From NCBI GenBank assembly GCA_020724025.1, contig DYHU01000043.1:1-19374 (forward strand): DNA of 19,374 nucleotides, in the 5' to 3' direction. Shown piece by piece: positions 1 to 8,128 of the stretch. The translations under genes were made by a program, and so were the position numbers. The first letter of the stretch is position 1. Each line of letters opens with the position of its first letter. Origin of the DNA: Syntrophorhabdus sp. (lineage in GTDB: Bacteria > Desulfobacterota > BSN033 > UBA1163). The notes beneath the pieces were generated by a model, which was given only the letters and a program-made list of their open reading frames with translations, did no database searches and had not been told where the DNA came from.

Positions 1-807
1 TTGCAGGATCCCAACCGACCCATCGGCTCTTTCATCTTTATGGGGCCGACCGGTGTGGGAAAGACGGAATTGGCCCGTGCCCTGGCCGAGTTTCTCTTCG
101 ATGATGAACAGGCCACGGTCAGAATCGATATGTCCGAATTTATGGAAAAGCATTCGGTGGCACGGCTCATCGGAGCGCCACCCGGATATGTGGGCTATGA
201 GGAAGGAGGGTTTCTCACGGAAGCGGTCAGGAGAAGACCTTACTCCATTGTCCTGATGGATGAGATTGAGAAGGCCCATCCAGAGGTATTCAACATCCTC
301 CTTCAAATTCTCGATGACGGGAGGTTGACCGATGGCCATGGAAGAACAGTCGATTTTAAGAATACGGTCGTGATCATGACCTCCAACATCGGCAGTCAGT
401 GGATTGTGGATCTGGGAGAAAAGGATTATGAGGAGATGCGGCGGCGGGTGATGGAGGCGGTGAAGGCCCAGTTCAAGCCGGAATTTCTGAATCGGATTGA
501 CGAGTTGGTGATCTTTCATAGTCTCGGGATTGAGGAGATAAAGGCCATCGTTGAGATCCAGACGAAAAAACTTGAAAAGAGGCTTCTGGAAAGACGGATA
601 GCCCTCAAGATGACTGAAAAAGCAAAGGAATTTCTGGCAAAAGAAGGATTCGATCCTGCCTATGGCGCCCGTCCGCTTAAACGTGTGATTCAAAAGGAGA
701 TTCAGGATAGATTGGCGATAAGGATATTGGAAGGTAAATTTAAGGAAGGGGATACGGTCATTGTTGATATGGATAACAGGAAAGGGGAACTGGTATTCAG
801 AGCATAG
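1..807 (+). CDS. clpB: ClpB-type AAA+ disaggregase, C-terminal part (5' end outside window)
   Basis: This is the second nucleotide-binding domain and C-terminal domain of a ClpB/Hsp100 chaperone, which threads aggregated proteins through a hexameric pore together with DnaK. Visible motifs are Walker A GPTGVGKT (15-22 of the visible part), pore loop GYVGYEEGG (62-70), Walker B VLMDE (84-88), sensor-1 region TSNIGS (about 127-132) and sensor-2 GARPLKR (222-228). The window opens inside the gene: the first codon happens to be TTG, but family members run to about 860 residues, so some 590 residues lie upstream. No IGF/IGL ClpP-binding loop is seen, which fits ClpB rather than ClpA/ClpX. No clear terminator follows. 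The next element is the tRNA-Val promoter 21 nt downstream. Confidence 0.93.
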   Translation: MQDPNRPIGSFIFMGPTGVGKTELARALAEFLFDDEQATVRIDMSEFMEKHSVARLIGAPPGYVGYEEGGFLTEAVRRRPYSIVLMDEIEKAHPEVFNILLQILDDGRLTDGHGRTVDFKNTVVIMTSNIGSQWIVDLGEKDYEEMRRRVMEAVKAQFKPEFLNRIDELVIFHSLGIEEIKAIVEIQTKKLEKRLLERRIALKMTEKAKEFLAKEGFDPAYGARPLKRVIQKEIQDRLAIRILEGKFKEGDTVIVDMDNRKGELVFRA

Positions 808-828
808 AGGCATAAGTTAATAATTTTC

Positions 829-857
829 TTGACAATAATTATAAAAGGGGCTATACA
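829..857 (+). promoter_or_regulatory. Sigma70-type promoter for tRNA-Val
   Basis: TTGACA at 829-834, a 17-nt spacer and TATACA at 852-857 make a near-consensus housekeeping promoter. Transcription would start near 864, about 40 nt before the tRNA. Strong promoters are expected for stable RNA genes. Confidence 0.75.
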
Positions 858-903
858 TACAGGGAAATTTGAGTGGTTGCCGGTGTGCAAGGAGGAGGGT
901 TGG

Positions 904-978
904 AGGCACGTAGCTCAGGGGGAGAGCGCTACCTTGACGCGGTAGAAGTCTGGGGTTCAAATCCCCACGTGCCTACCA
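904..978 (+). tRNA. tRNA-Val (anticodon GAC)
   Basis: The cloverleaf folds by eye: acceptor AGGCACG/CGTGCCT, D arm GCTC/GAGC, anticodon stem CTACC/GGTAG with 7-nt loop TTGACGC (anticodon GAC, reads GUC/GUU valine), 5-nt variable loop, T arm TGGGG-TTCAAAT-CCCCA, discriminator A and an encoded CCA. Length is 75 nt. It stands alone between clpB and thrS with its own promoter. No T-rich terminator follows closely, so read-through toward thrS is possible. Confidence 0.95.
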
Positions 979-1045
979 TTTAAACCTTATTATTAAGAAG
1001 TGAAAGATAAGTTATTGGAAAAAAAGACATTTTAACAAGAATATT

Positions 1046-1087
1046 GGAGAGGCATCATTCATTTTTTCCTATGGGTGATGCCTCTTC
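1046..1087 (+). promoter_or_regulatory. Hairpin in thrS leader
   Basis: A 10-bp perfect stem, AGAGGCATCA (1048-1057) with TGATGCCTCT (1076-1085), is extended by G-T and G-C pairs to 12 bp around an 18-nt loop. It ends 19 nt before the thrS ATG. It is not followed by a T-run, so it is not a standard intrinsic terminator. The position suits an RNA element that controls thrS translation, as the E. coli thrS operator does, but no tRNA-Thr mimic could be confirmed. No T-box consensus is present. Confidence 0.4.
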
Positions 1088-1106
1088 CATTTGAATTCAG
1101 AGGAAG

Positions 1107-2996
1107 ATGGAAGAGAGAATCACCATCACATTACCCGATGGCGGGAAGAGATTGGTTCCGAAGGGAACGAAACTCATCGAATTTGCTGACGAAGGAGCAG
1201 TGGCCGCACAGATGGACGGCGTCTTAGTTGACCTTTCGAAGCCGCTGGAAAGGGATGCATCGGTATCTTTCATCTCGGTCCACTCCAGAAAGGGTCTTGA
1301 AATTTTGCGCCATTCCGCTGCTCATGTGATGGCGCAAGCGGTAAAAGAACTTTTCCCTTCTGTGAAGCTCACCTTTGGTCCATCCACGGAAGGAGGCTTC
1401 TATTACGACTTCGATTATGAGAAGACTTTCACTCCACAGGATCTCGAGTCCATTGAAAAGAGAATGGAGGAGATTGTCAAAAAGGATGAGCCTTTTATTC
1501 GAAATGAGGTTCTAAAAGATGAGGCCATCTTAGCATTCAAAAGGATGGGAGAGGATTATAAAGTAGAGCACATGGAGGACCTTCCTAACCTTGTCTCTCT
1601 CTATCGCCAGGGTTCTTTTCTGGATCTGTGCGAGGGGCCTCACCTTCCCTCAACGGGTAAGATCAAGGCGTTTAAGCTCTTAAACGTCTCAGGAACCTAC
1701 TGGAGAGGAGATGCCAGGAATCAGGTGCTCCAGCGGATTTACGGAACAGCCTTTCCGGACCCTCAGGGGCTGAAAGATTATCTTCATATGCTTGAGGAGG
1801 CCAGGAAACGGGATCACCGAAAGCTGGGGAGAGAACTCGATCTTTTTAGCCTCAGTGAGGAGGCCGGCCCGGGACTGGTGATCTATCATCCCAAGGGCGC
1901 CCTCCTCAGGATAATCCTTGAAGATTTTGAGAGGAAGGAACACCTGAAGCGGGGCTATCAGATCGTCATCGGTCCCCAGCTTCTCAAACTGGATATGTGG
2001 AAACGATCCGGACATTTTGAAAACTACCGGGACAAGATGTATTTCACCAAAGTGGAGGATGCCGAATACGGGATTAAACCCATGAACTGCCTGGCCCACA
2101 TGTTGATCTACAAATCGCAGATCAGAAGTTATCGGGACCTTCCTCTTCGCTACTTTGAACTGGGCACGGTCCATCGCCATGAAAAATCCGGGGAACTCCA
2201 TGGACTCCTCCGGGTGAGAGGTTTTACTCAGGACGATGCCCATATCCTCTGCCGGCCCGATCAACTGAACGATGAGATCGTTGCGATCATTGAATTCGTC
2301 GATGATGTGATGAAGGTTTTCGGTTTCGAATATGAGATGGAGTTGTCCACCCGGCCGGAGAAGTCCATCGGAACCGATGAAGACTGGGAGAAGGCGACCC
2401 AGGCCCTGCACAACACCCTTAAGGGGAAGGGTCTCCCCTTTGAGATCAACGAAGGGGATGGAGCCTTTTATGGTCCCAAGATCGATGTGAAGCTCAAAGA
2501 TGCCCTGAACCGGAGATGGCAGTGCGCCACCATTCAGGTTGACTTCGCCATGCCCGATAGGTTCGATCTCACCTATGTCGGAAGCGATGGAGAGCGGCAC
2601 CGGCCCGTGATGCTCCACCGTGTGATCCTCGGTGCCATGGAGAGGTTCATCGGAGTGCTCATCGAGCATTATGCCGGGGCGTTTCCGGTGTGGCTCGCCC
2701 CTGTCCAAGCCATTCTTTTGACCGTGACGGAACGGCATATCCCCTATGCGGAGAAGGTCTATCATCAGTTGATCCGGAAGGGGGTCCGGGTTGAAAGGGA
2801 TTTCAGGAATGAGAAATTAGGATTCAAGGTCCGGGAGGCGCAGATTCAGAAGATCCCCTATATGCTGGTGATCGGGGACAGGGAAGAGAAGGAACAAACC
2901 GTCTCCCCGCGCAAACGGAGCGGCGAGACGATCGGTTCAATGGGTGCGGAGGACTTCATCCGTCTGGTCGAATCGGATTATCCGAATTTTAGTTAG
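1107..2996 (+). CDS. thrS: Threonyl-tRNA synthetase
   Basis: It charges tRNA-Thr and hydrolyses mischarged Ser-tRNA-Thr in the cytoplasm. The 629 residues match the usual length of about 640. Domain order is TGS (about 3-63), editing domain with HxxxH (H69, H73) and CxxxH (C175, H179), class II catalytic core (about 240-530) with the expected zinc ligands C328, H379 and H504, then the anticodon-binding domain (about 535-625). The usual MNCPGH motif reads MNCLAH here; the zinc cysteine and following histidine are kept. The ATG at 1107 sits only about 3 nt after GAGG, an unusually tight ribosome-binding site, but no better canonical start exists. It heads the conserved thrS-infC-rpmI-rplT-pheST order. 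Confidence 0.97.
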   Translation: MEERITITLPDGGKRLVPKGTKLIEFADEGAVAAQMDGVLVDLSKPLERDASVSFISVHSRKGLEILRHSAAHVMAQAVKELFPSVKLTFGPSTEGGFYYDFDYEKTFTPQDLESIEKRMEEIVKKDEPFIRNEVLKDEAILAFKRMGEDYKVEHMEDLPNLVSLYRQGSFLDLCEGPHLPSTGKIKAFKLLNVSGTYWRGDARNQVLQRIYGTAFPDPQGLKDYLHMLEEARKRDHRKLGRELDLFSLSEEAGPGLVIYHPKGALLRIILEDFERKEHLKRGYQIVIGPQLLKLDMWKRSGHFENYRDKMYFTKVEDAEYGIKPMNCLAHMLIYKSQIRSYRDLPLRYFELGTVHRHEKSGELHGLLRVRGFTQDDAHILCRPDQLNDEIVAIIEFVDDVMKVFGFEYEMELSTRPEKSIGTDEDWEKATQALHNTLKGKGLPFEINEGDGAFYGPKIDVKLKDALNRRWQCATIQVDFAMPDRFDLTYVGSDGERHRPVMLHRVILGAMERFIGVLIEHYAGAFPVWLAPVQAILLTVTERHIPYAEKVYHQLIRKGVRVERDFRNEKLGFKVREAQIQKIPYMLVIGDREEKEQTVSPRKRSGETIGSMGAEDFIRLVESDYPNFS

Positions 2997-3068
2997 ATTG
3001 CAGATTGCGGATTGCGGATTGCAGATTGAAAAAATCTGAAATCTAAAATCTGAAATCAAAAATTAAAA
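2997..3068. repeat. Heptad inverted-repeat element, thrS/infC gap
   Basis: Immediately after the thrS stop come about five 7-nt units of type GATTGCR (2997-3030), followed by about five 7-nt units of type AAATCTR (3031-3068). The second array is a degenerate reverse complement of the first, so RNA could fold into a long imperfect hairpin. It ends just before the infC Shine-Dalgarno. Confidence 0.8.
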
Positions 3069-3086
3069 TAGGAGGAGGTGGAATTT

Positions 3087-3611
3087 ATCGGCAGGGATGT
3101 ACGCGTCAATCGCGAGATTCGGGCAAGGGAAGTCAGGGTCATCGACTCTGAGGGAAAACAATTAGGGATTTTACCACTGGTAGAGGCGCTTCGGGCAGCG
3201 GCCAATGCCGATTTAGACCTGGTGGAGGTTTCGCCGAAATCGGAACCGCCGGTCTGTCGCATCATGGACTTCGGAAAGTTCAAATATCAGCAGAGCAAAA
3301 AGGCACATGATGCGAAGAAGAAGCAGGCTGTCGTCCATCTTAAGGAAGTGAAGTTGAGACCCAAGACAGAGGAACACGACTTTGAGTTTAAGCTCCGGCA
3401 TATTGAGCGTTTTTTAAAAGAGGGGAATAAGACCAAGGTCACCATCGTCTTCAGGGGAAGGGAGATTGCCCATTCCGACCTGGGAAAGAAGATGATGGAA
3501 CGAGTTGCAGAGCAGGCAAAAGAGTGGGGGAAGATCGAACAACCCGCAAAATTTGAGGGCAGGAATTATGTGATGATTCTAACTCCCCAGCCGAGCCAGA
3601 AGCCAGCATGA
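3087..3611 (+). CDS. infC: Translation initiation factor IF-3, probable ATC start
   Basis: IF-3 binds the 30S subunit, keeps it free of 50S and rejects non-canonical start codons. With the ATC at 3087 as start the protein has 174 residues. From that codon on it aligns position for position with the N-terminus of short IF-3 proteins such as that of Bacillus (a 7-residue lead, then NxxIRAREVR). It shows the core PPVCRIMDFGKF motif and the C-terminal domain. A GTG at 3078 is in frame but overlaps the Shine-Dalgarno GGAGGAGG (3071-3078) itself, so it cannot be served by it. The ATC lies 8 nt after AGGAGG. IF-3 genes commonly use ATT/ATC/ATA starts so that IF-3 represses its own translation. The start codon choice is inference. 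Confidence 0.93.
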   Translation: MGRDVRVNREIRAREVRVIDSEGKQLGILPLVEALRAAANADLDLVEVSPKSEPPVCRIMDFGKFKYQQSKKAHDAKKKQAVVHLKEVKLRPKTEEHDFEFKLRHIERFLKEGNKTKVTIVFRGREIAHSDLGKKMMERVAEQAKEWGKIEQPAKFEGRNYVMILTPQPSQKPA

Positions 3612-3618
3612 CTTATAT

Positions 3619-3680
3619 TGCAGATGCGGACCGGAGTAGGGAACGGTTTGAAACCGTTCCCTACTCATCCGAAATCTGCA
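3619..3680. repeat. Nested palindrome in infC/rpmI gap
   Basis: An inner perfect palindrome has 16-nt arms (3634-3649 and 3651-3666) around a single G. It is enclosed by an outer inverted repeat: TGCAGAT (3619-3625) with ATCTGCA (3674-3680) and CGGA (3627-3630) with TCCG (3668-3671). The outer part resembles the GATTGCAG-type units of the preceding gap, as if one palindrome had landed inside another. It starts 7 nt after the infC stop. Confidence 0.85.
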
Positions 3681-3716
3681 TTTGGTTCATTACTATTTCT
3701 AAAAAAGGAGGTCACT

Positions 3717-3914
3717 GTGCCAAAATTAAAGACGAACCGTGGAGCGGCAAAACGATTTAAAAAGACCGGGACCGGAAAGGTGAAGGCAAAGAGCGCCTTT
3801 GCCCGGCATATTCTGACGAAGAAATCGGCCAATCGGAAGCGAGGTCTCAGAAGACCTAAGATGGTCAGCAAGACGAATATTAAAGGGATCGAGAGATTGC
3901 TTCCCTATGTTTGA
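3717..3914 (+). CDS. rpmI: 50S ribosomal protein L35
   Basis: This small basic protein of the large subunit has 65 residues, the normal family length. It begins [20 protein letters not shown] and ends with the typical LPYV tail. The GTG at 3717 follows AGGAGG (3706-3711) by 5 nt. The open frame continues upstream to 3618, but that part runs through the palindrome and is not L35-like. It is co-oriented with infC and rplT and presumably co-transcribed. Confidence 0.95.
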   Translation: MPKLKTNRGAAKRFKKTGTGKVKAKSAFARHILTKKSANRKRGLRRPKMVSKTNIKGIERLLPYV

Positions 3915-3991
3915 AAGCCAAATAGGAAACATGTATCAATTTAGCTTTTTGAAAAACAGCATTAAATAGAGCGTCTAACGCTAACGGATTT

Positions 3992-4064
3992 GTCATTCCT
4001 TCTGCGAAAGCAGGAATCCAGTTCTTTTGGAAGCCCTCTGGATTCCCGCCTGCGCGGGAATGAC
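3992..4064. repeat. GTCATTCC-type palindromic element in rpmI/rplT gap
   Basis: The left arm, GTCATTCC...GGAATCCAG (3992-4021), and the right arm, CTGGATTCCC...GGGAATGAC (4038-4064), are imperfect reverse complements, each itself containing a smaller inverted repeat. This sequence type is a familiar dispersed palindromic repeat in proteobacterial genomes (from memory). It splits the normally tight rpmI-rplT pair with a 218-nt gap. I see nothing else in that gap apart from the rplT ribosome-binding site (GAGGAAGGAG, about 4115-4124). Confidence 0.8.
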
Positions 4065-4132
4065 GGGCAAAGAAACTTTTACAAAGCGCTAAAGTGTTAC
4101 GAAATGATTAATTTGAGGAAGGAGTATGTTAC

Positions 4133-4507
4133 ATGCCAAGAGTAAAAGGTGGACCGAAGACCAGAGCGAGAAGGAAAAAGGTCTTAAAGATGGCCAAGGG
4201 CTATGTGGGAGGACGGAGCAAGCTCTATCGGACAGCAGTGGATGCTGTCCACCGCGCCTTAGCTTATGCCTATCGGGACCGCAGGGCAAGAAAGAGGGAT
4301 TTTCGGAGGTTGTGGATCACCCGGATCAATGCGGCGGCGAGGGCGCACGGCCTTTCCTACAGCCGCCTGATGGATGCCTTGAAGAAAGCCCATATCGAAT
4401 TGGACCGGAAGATATTGGCCGATTTGGCAGTGAGCGATCCCGGCGCCTTTTTGAAGATTGTTGAGCTGGCCAAAGCCAATGCAGGGACAACGAACATTAA
4501 ACGATGA
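4133..4507 (+). CDS. rplT: 50S ribosomal protein L20
   Basis: L20 is an early 23S-binding assembly protein and, in several bacteria, the translational repressor of rpmI-rplT. The protein has 124 residues against the usual 117-119. It begins [20 protein letters not shown] and keeps the conserved [11 protein letters not shown] and [15 protein letters not shown] regions. The extra C-terminal residues (about TTNIKR) are encoded by the start of the following heptad repeat, so the repeat seems to have rewritten the gene's end. The ATG has an upstream AAGGAG. Confidence 0.96.
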   Translation: MPRVKGGPKTRARRKKVLKMAKGYVGGRSKLYRTAVDAVHRALAYAYRDRRARKRDFRRLWITRINAAARAHGLSYSRLMDALKKAHIELDRKILADLAVSDPGAFLKIVELAKANAGTTNIKR

Positions 4508-4572
4508 ACAATGAACAGTGCAACCTCCTTTTTTTGTTCATTGTTCGTTGTCCATCGTTCATAGTACGTCCC
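4490..4572. repeat. Heptad inverted-repeat element overlapping rplT end
   Basis: Units of 7 nt (AACGATG, AACAATG, AACAGTG) begin inside the last codons of rplT. After a short T-rich spacer they are answered by 7-nt units GTTCATT, GTTCGTT, GTCCATC, GTTCATA. Perfect 12-nt arms GAACAATGAACA (4506-4517) and TGTTCATTGTTC (4535-4546) extend with wobble pairs to about 17 bp. A run of seven T lies in the loop, not after the stem, so it is not a standard terminator. Confidence 0.85.
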
Positions 4573-4600
4573 ACATGAGGGTCTTCAAAGGAAGAGATCA

Positions 4601-5617
4601 TTGAAAGAGGAGCTGGAAAAGATACGAGAGGAGTGCCAGGCCGCCCTCTCTCTGGCGAAGACGGAGACAGAGGTCTCCGAAATCCGGATCAGGGTGTTGG
4701 GGAGGAAGGGCGCTCTGACGCAACTTCTCAAGCGTTTGGGAACGCTTCCTGAGGCTGAGCGGAGAGAGATAGGCAGGAAGGCGAATGAGATCAAGGAAGA
4801 TCTGGAGGCAAGGATTGGGGAAGGTCTCCTCCAAATCCAGGAACAGGAGAGAAGGGAAGCCCTGGCAAGAGAGAGGATCGATGTGACCCTTCCGGGCAGG
4901 AGGATGGTCTCCGGGAGAAGGCATCCCCTCACTCAAACCCTGGATGAGATCATCCATATCTTCTCGCGGCTGGGCTTTGAAGTGGTCGAAGGCCCGGAAG
5001 TGGAGCTGGACTATTACAATTTCGAAGCCCTCAACATTCCAAAGGGACATCCCGCCAGGGAGATGCAGGCCACCTTCTTTATCTCCGAAGATGTGGTCTT
5101 GAGAACGCATACCTCTCCTGTCCAGGTCAGGACGATGGAGAAAAAAAGGCCGCCGGTGCGTGTAATCTGTCCAGGGGCGGTCTACCGGTGCGATTCGGAC
5201 CCGACACACTCTCCCATGTTTCATCAGGTCGAGGGCCTTCTGGTGGACAGGGGAATCACCTTTTCGGACCTCAAAGGAGTATTGACCGTCTTTGTTCACC
5301 AGATGTTTGGGAGAGAGACAAAACTGAGGTTTCGTCCCAGTTTCTTCCCCTTTACGGAACCGAGCGCGGAGATCGACATCGAATGCTTCATCTGCGGGGG
5401 AAATGGATGCGGTGTCTGTTCAGGCACGGGATGGCTTGAAATTTTAGGCTCCGGCATGGTTGATCCTGCTGTCTACCGATTCGTAGACTACGACCCTGAA
5501 GAGGTGACCGGCTTTGCCTTTGGCATGGGGATCGAAAGGATCGCCATGCTGAAGTATGGCATCAACGACATTCGGCTTTTCTTTACGAACGATCTGAGGT
5601 TTCTGAGGCAATTTTAG
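4601..5617 (+). CDS. pheS: Phenylalanyl-tRNA synthetase alpha subunit
   Basis: This is the catalytic subunit of the alpha2-beta2 enzyme that charges tRNA-Phe. The 338 residues match the family. An N-terminal coiled-coil region (about 1-90) contacts tRNA. The class II core follows, with [26 protein letters not shown] and motif 3 [14 protein letters not shown] (304-317). A four-cysteine cluster (C262, C265, C270, C273; CxxC-x4-CxxC) is typical of many bacterial PheS. The start is TTG at 4601 with AAGGAAGA about 7 nt upstream; no ATG fits. It is followed after 74 nt by pheT. Confidence 0.97.
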   Translation: MKEELEKIREECQAALSLAKTETEVSEIRIRVLGRKGALTQLLKRLGTLPEAERREIGRKANEIKEDLEARIGEGLLQIQEQERREALARERIDVTLPGRRMVSGRRHPLTQTLDEIIHIFSRLGFEVVEGPEVELDYYNFEALNIPKGHPAREMQATFFISEDVVLRTHTSPVQVRTMEKKRPPVRVICPGAVYRCDSDPTHSPMFHQVEGLLVDRGITFSDLKGVLTVFVHQMFGRETKLRFRPSFFPFTEPSAEIDIECFICGGNGCGVCSGTGWLEILGSGMVDPAVYRFVDYDPEEVTGFAFGMGIERIAMLKYGINDIRLFFTNDLRFLRQF

Positions 5618-5620
5618 ATT

Positions 5621-5672
5621 TCACCCCCACCCATCCCTCCCCCCTCGAGGGGGAGGGTGAGGGAGGGGGGGA
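5621..5672. repeat. CCCTCC/GGGAGG hairpin between pheS and pheT
   Basis: A pyrimidine-rich arm (5622-5643) and a purine-rich arm (5650-5671) meet at the palindrome CTCGAG (5644-5649). They form a GC-rich imperfect hairpin of about 22 bp, starting 4 nt after the pheS stop. It is not followed by a T-run. Similar CCCTCCCCC-CTCGAG-GGGGGAGGG repeats are scattered in other proteobacterial genomes (from memory). It may tune pheS/pheT stoichiometry or protect the upstream 3' end; that is inference. Confidence 0.75.
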
Positions 5673-5691
5673 TTGATTTGATGGAAAGCAG

Positions 5692-8100
5692 ATGAAGATC
5701 AGTCTCAACTGGCTCAGGGATTATGTGGATATCCGGATGGGGTTGAAGGAGTTGATCAACCTTCTGACCATGGGAGGATTAGAGGTTGAGGCGGCCACGC
5801 CCACGGGTCAGGGGTTTGAGAAGATCGTTGTGGCTGAGATTCAATCCATCCGGAGACACCCCAATGCAGACCGTCTTTCCCTGGTCGAAGCGAGAACCTC
5901 TGAGGAAAAATTTTCGATCATCTGCGGCGCCACGAATATTCGGGAAGGACAGAGGGTTCCTCTGGCTCTGGTCGGGGCGAAACTTCCCGGCGGCGCTGAG
6001 ATCAAGCGGTCGAAGATCAGGGGAGAGGTCTCCGAAGGAATGCTCTGTTCGGAGATCGAGCTGGGCCTGGGGCAGGACGCCTCCGGGATTATGATCCTCG
6101 ATCACAATGCCTCTCTGGGCGCGAGCCTGGGGGAAGCCCTCGGATTGACGGATACGATTCTCGATATCAGCATCACGCCGAATCGCCCGGACTGCCTCTG
6201 TGTGATCGGAGTGGCAAGAGAGATTGCGGCCCTCACCCATCAGCGGATGAAATGTCCGGCCCTCTCGCTTTCTGACACGGGCAGTGAGATTCTTCAAAGA
6301 ACGTCCGTAACCCTTCTGGATCCGGATCTCTGTCCCCGGTATGTGGCGCGCATCATCGAAGGAGTAAAGATCGGTCCCTCTCCGAATTGGATGCGAAACC
6401 GGCTGGAGAAGGTGGGGATTCGCTCCATCAATAATGTCGTCGATGTGACCAACTATGTGATGATGGAGTATGGACAACCCCTCCATGCCTTCGATTTTGA
6501 ACTATTGGAAGAGGGGAGAATTGTGGTCCGCAGGGCTCGGAAGGGTGAGGGGTTTACCACGCTGGACGGGGTTAAGAGGGGCCTTGACGAAGAGATGCTC
6601 ATGATCTGCGATGGAGTTAAACCGGTGGCTGTTGCCGGCGTGATGGGAGGGCTCAACTCGGAGATCAGGACCGAGACCCGGACCGTCCTTCTGGAGAGCG
6701 CCTACTTTAATCCAATAAACAATCGAAGGACTTCCAAAAAGCTCGGCTTTGAGACAGAGGCCTCATACCGGTTTGGAAGGGGAATCGATTACGGAGGGTG
6801 TCTGGATGCGGCCAACCGCGCCGCCTCAATGATTCAGGAACTGGCAGGAGGAAGGGTCGTTGAAGGAGTAGTGGATGCTTATCCGAAACCCATCCGGCCC
6901 AATCCGATCCATTTGAGCATCCTCAGCGCAAACCGGATACTGGGAACGGAGATCCCGGCCCAACAGGTCAAGGCTTATCTGGAGGGTCTGGAACTGGATG
7001 TCCGTGAGGAGGATGAAGCGACACTGATCATAACTCCTCCTTCCTTTCGCGGCGATCTCGAGAGGGAGATCGATCTGATTGAGGAGGTGGCGCGCCTGAA
7101 TGGGTATGAGAATATCCCGCTTACCCTTCCGAAAGGGCCTCCTTCTTCCGAGGAGATGAGCCGGGAGTTCGTCCTTGAGCAGAAGGCAAAAGATCTCCTC
7201 ATCCGGCACGGTTACAACGAGGTGCTCACATATAGCTTTACGGCTCCCCTATCTTTGAATGGACTCGGCCTTTCCACGGACGATCCGAGGAGGAAGTGCC
7301 TTCCAATCCTGAACCCTCTGACAGAGGATTCTTCCGTGATGAGAACCTCACTGATTCCGGGTCTGATGGAAACCGCCCGTTACAATCTCTCCTATAAGAA
7401 TGTCAACATCAGGATCTTCGAGCTGAAAAAGGTCTATCTGATGGCGGAGGGGGAACGACTTCCAAAAGAGGTCAAATATCTAACAGGCCTGGCCATGGGA
7501 ATGGATGGAGACCTCCATTGGACCTCTTCAGTGAGGTCGGTCGATTTTTACGATGTCAAAGGCTGCATCGAGGATCTCTTCGAATTCCTGCAGGTAAAAG
7601 GGGTAAAATTTGACAGGACGGAGGATATCCCCTATCTTCATCCCGGGAAGTCATCGAAGGTCATCCTCGGAGAAGAGGTTCTGGGCGTTCTGGGAGAGAT
7701 CCATCCGGAAGCGCTAAACCATTATGAGATTCCCGGAAAGGTTTATCTCTTCGAGATCGATTTCGACCGGATGGTGAAATATGCAGAGGAAGGAAGGAAA
7801 TTTCGACCCCTTCCGAAATTTCCTGCGGTCCACCGAGACCTCTCCATCGTGGTCGAGGATCACCTCGAAGCGGAAAAGGTGGAAGAGGCCATCCGTCTGC
7901 TTCAGCAACCTTTTATCGAGGAAGTCAGACTTTTTGATGTCTATCGGGGTTCTCCGGTCCCTCAAGGAAAGAAAAGCGTCTCTTATCGAATCCGGTATCA
8001 AGCCAGCGACCGGACCCTGACGGACGATGAAGTGAACCAATATCACGAGAAGGTCATCTCCCGGTTGAGGGAAATCTTCAAGGCGGAATTGAGAGGTTAG
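5692..8100 (+). CDS. pheT: Phenylalanyl-tRNA synthetase beta subunit
   Basis: This is the non-catalytic, editing and tRNA-binding partner of PheS; 802 residues is the normal length. Domain order is OB-fold tRNA-binding domain (about 41-150), B3/B4 editing domain (about 205-385), B5 domain (about 402-475) ending in the FRGDLEREIDLIEEVARLNG motif, the inactive class II-like core (about 480-690) and the ferredoxin-fold anticodon-binding domain (about 705-801). The only possible start is the ATG at 5692 (an in-frame TGA lies at 5674). Its Shine-Dalgarno is weak (GGAAAG). A four-codon ORF (5681-5695) overlaps the start as ATGA, which may hint at re-initiation. Confidence 0.97.
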   Translation: MKISLNWLRDYVDIRMGLKELINLLTMGGLEVEAATPTGQGFEKIVVAEIQSIRRHPNADRLSLVEARTSEEKFSIICGATNIREGQRVPLALVGAKLPGGAEIKRSKIRGEVSEGMLCSEIELGLGQDASGIMILDHNASLGASLGEALGLTDTILDISITPNRPDCLCVIGVAREIAALTHQRMKCPALSLSDTGSEILQRTSVTLLDPDLCPRYVARIIEGVKIGPSPNWMRNRLEKVGIRSINNVVDVTNYVMMEYGQPLHAFDFELLEEGRIVVRRARKGEGFTTLDGVKRGLDEEMLMICDGVKPVAVAGVMGGLNSEIRTETRTVLLESAYFNPINNRRTSKKLGFETEASYRFGRGIDYGGCLDAANRAASMIQELAGGRVVEGVVDAYPKPIRPNPIHLSILSANRILGTEIPAQQVKAYLEGLELDVREEDEATLIITPPSFRGDLEREIDLIEEVARLNGYENIPLTLPKGPPSSEEMSREFVLEQKAKDLLIRHGYNEVLTYSFTAPLSLNGLGLSTDDPRRKCLPILNPLTEDSSVMRTSLIPGLMETARYNLSYKNVNIRIFELKKVYLMAEGERLPKEVKYLTGLAMGMDGDLHWTSSVRSVDFYDVKGCIEDLFEFLQVKGVKFDRTEDIPYLHPGKSSKVILGEEVLGVLGEIHPEALNHYEIPGKVYLFEIDFDRMVKYAEEGRKFRPLPKFPAVHRDLSIVVEDHLEAEKVEEAIRLLQQPFIEEVRLFDVYRGSPVPQGKKSVSYRIRYQASDRTLTDDEVNQYHEKVISRLREIFKAELRG

Positions 8101-8128
8101 AGATTTCGGGGAAAGGAGGATGAAGGCC

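Noticed and set aside
1020..1050. Possible thrS promoter TTGGAA ... GAATAT
   Set aside because: The boxes match consensus weakly and the spacing is 18 nt; the AT-rich context makes chance matches likely.
1046..1090. Intrinsic terminator after tRNA-Val
   Set aside because: The stem is good, but no T-run follows on either strand; the T-run is in the loop.
1689..2765. A 358-codon open frame on the - strand opposite thrS
   Set aside because: It is fully antisense to a well-conserved ThrRS reading frame, has no ribosome-binding site and its translation shows no family motifs.
2997..3068. CRISPR array
   Set aside because: Units are only 7 nt with no spacers, and no cas genes are nearby.
3618..3716. 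N-terminal extension of L35
   Set aside because: It reads through the palindrome and is not L35-like; GTG 3717 has a perfect Shine-Dalgarno and gives the standard length.
4506..4546. Rho-independent terminator after rplT
   Set aside because: The T-run lies in the loop, not after the stem, and pheS follows in the same operon.
4598..5299. A 233-codon open frame on the - strand opposite pheS
   Set aside because: Antisense shadow of pheS; no recognisable domain or start signal.
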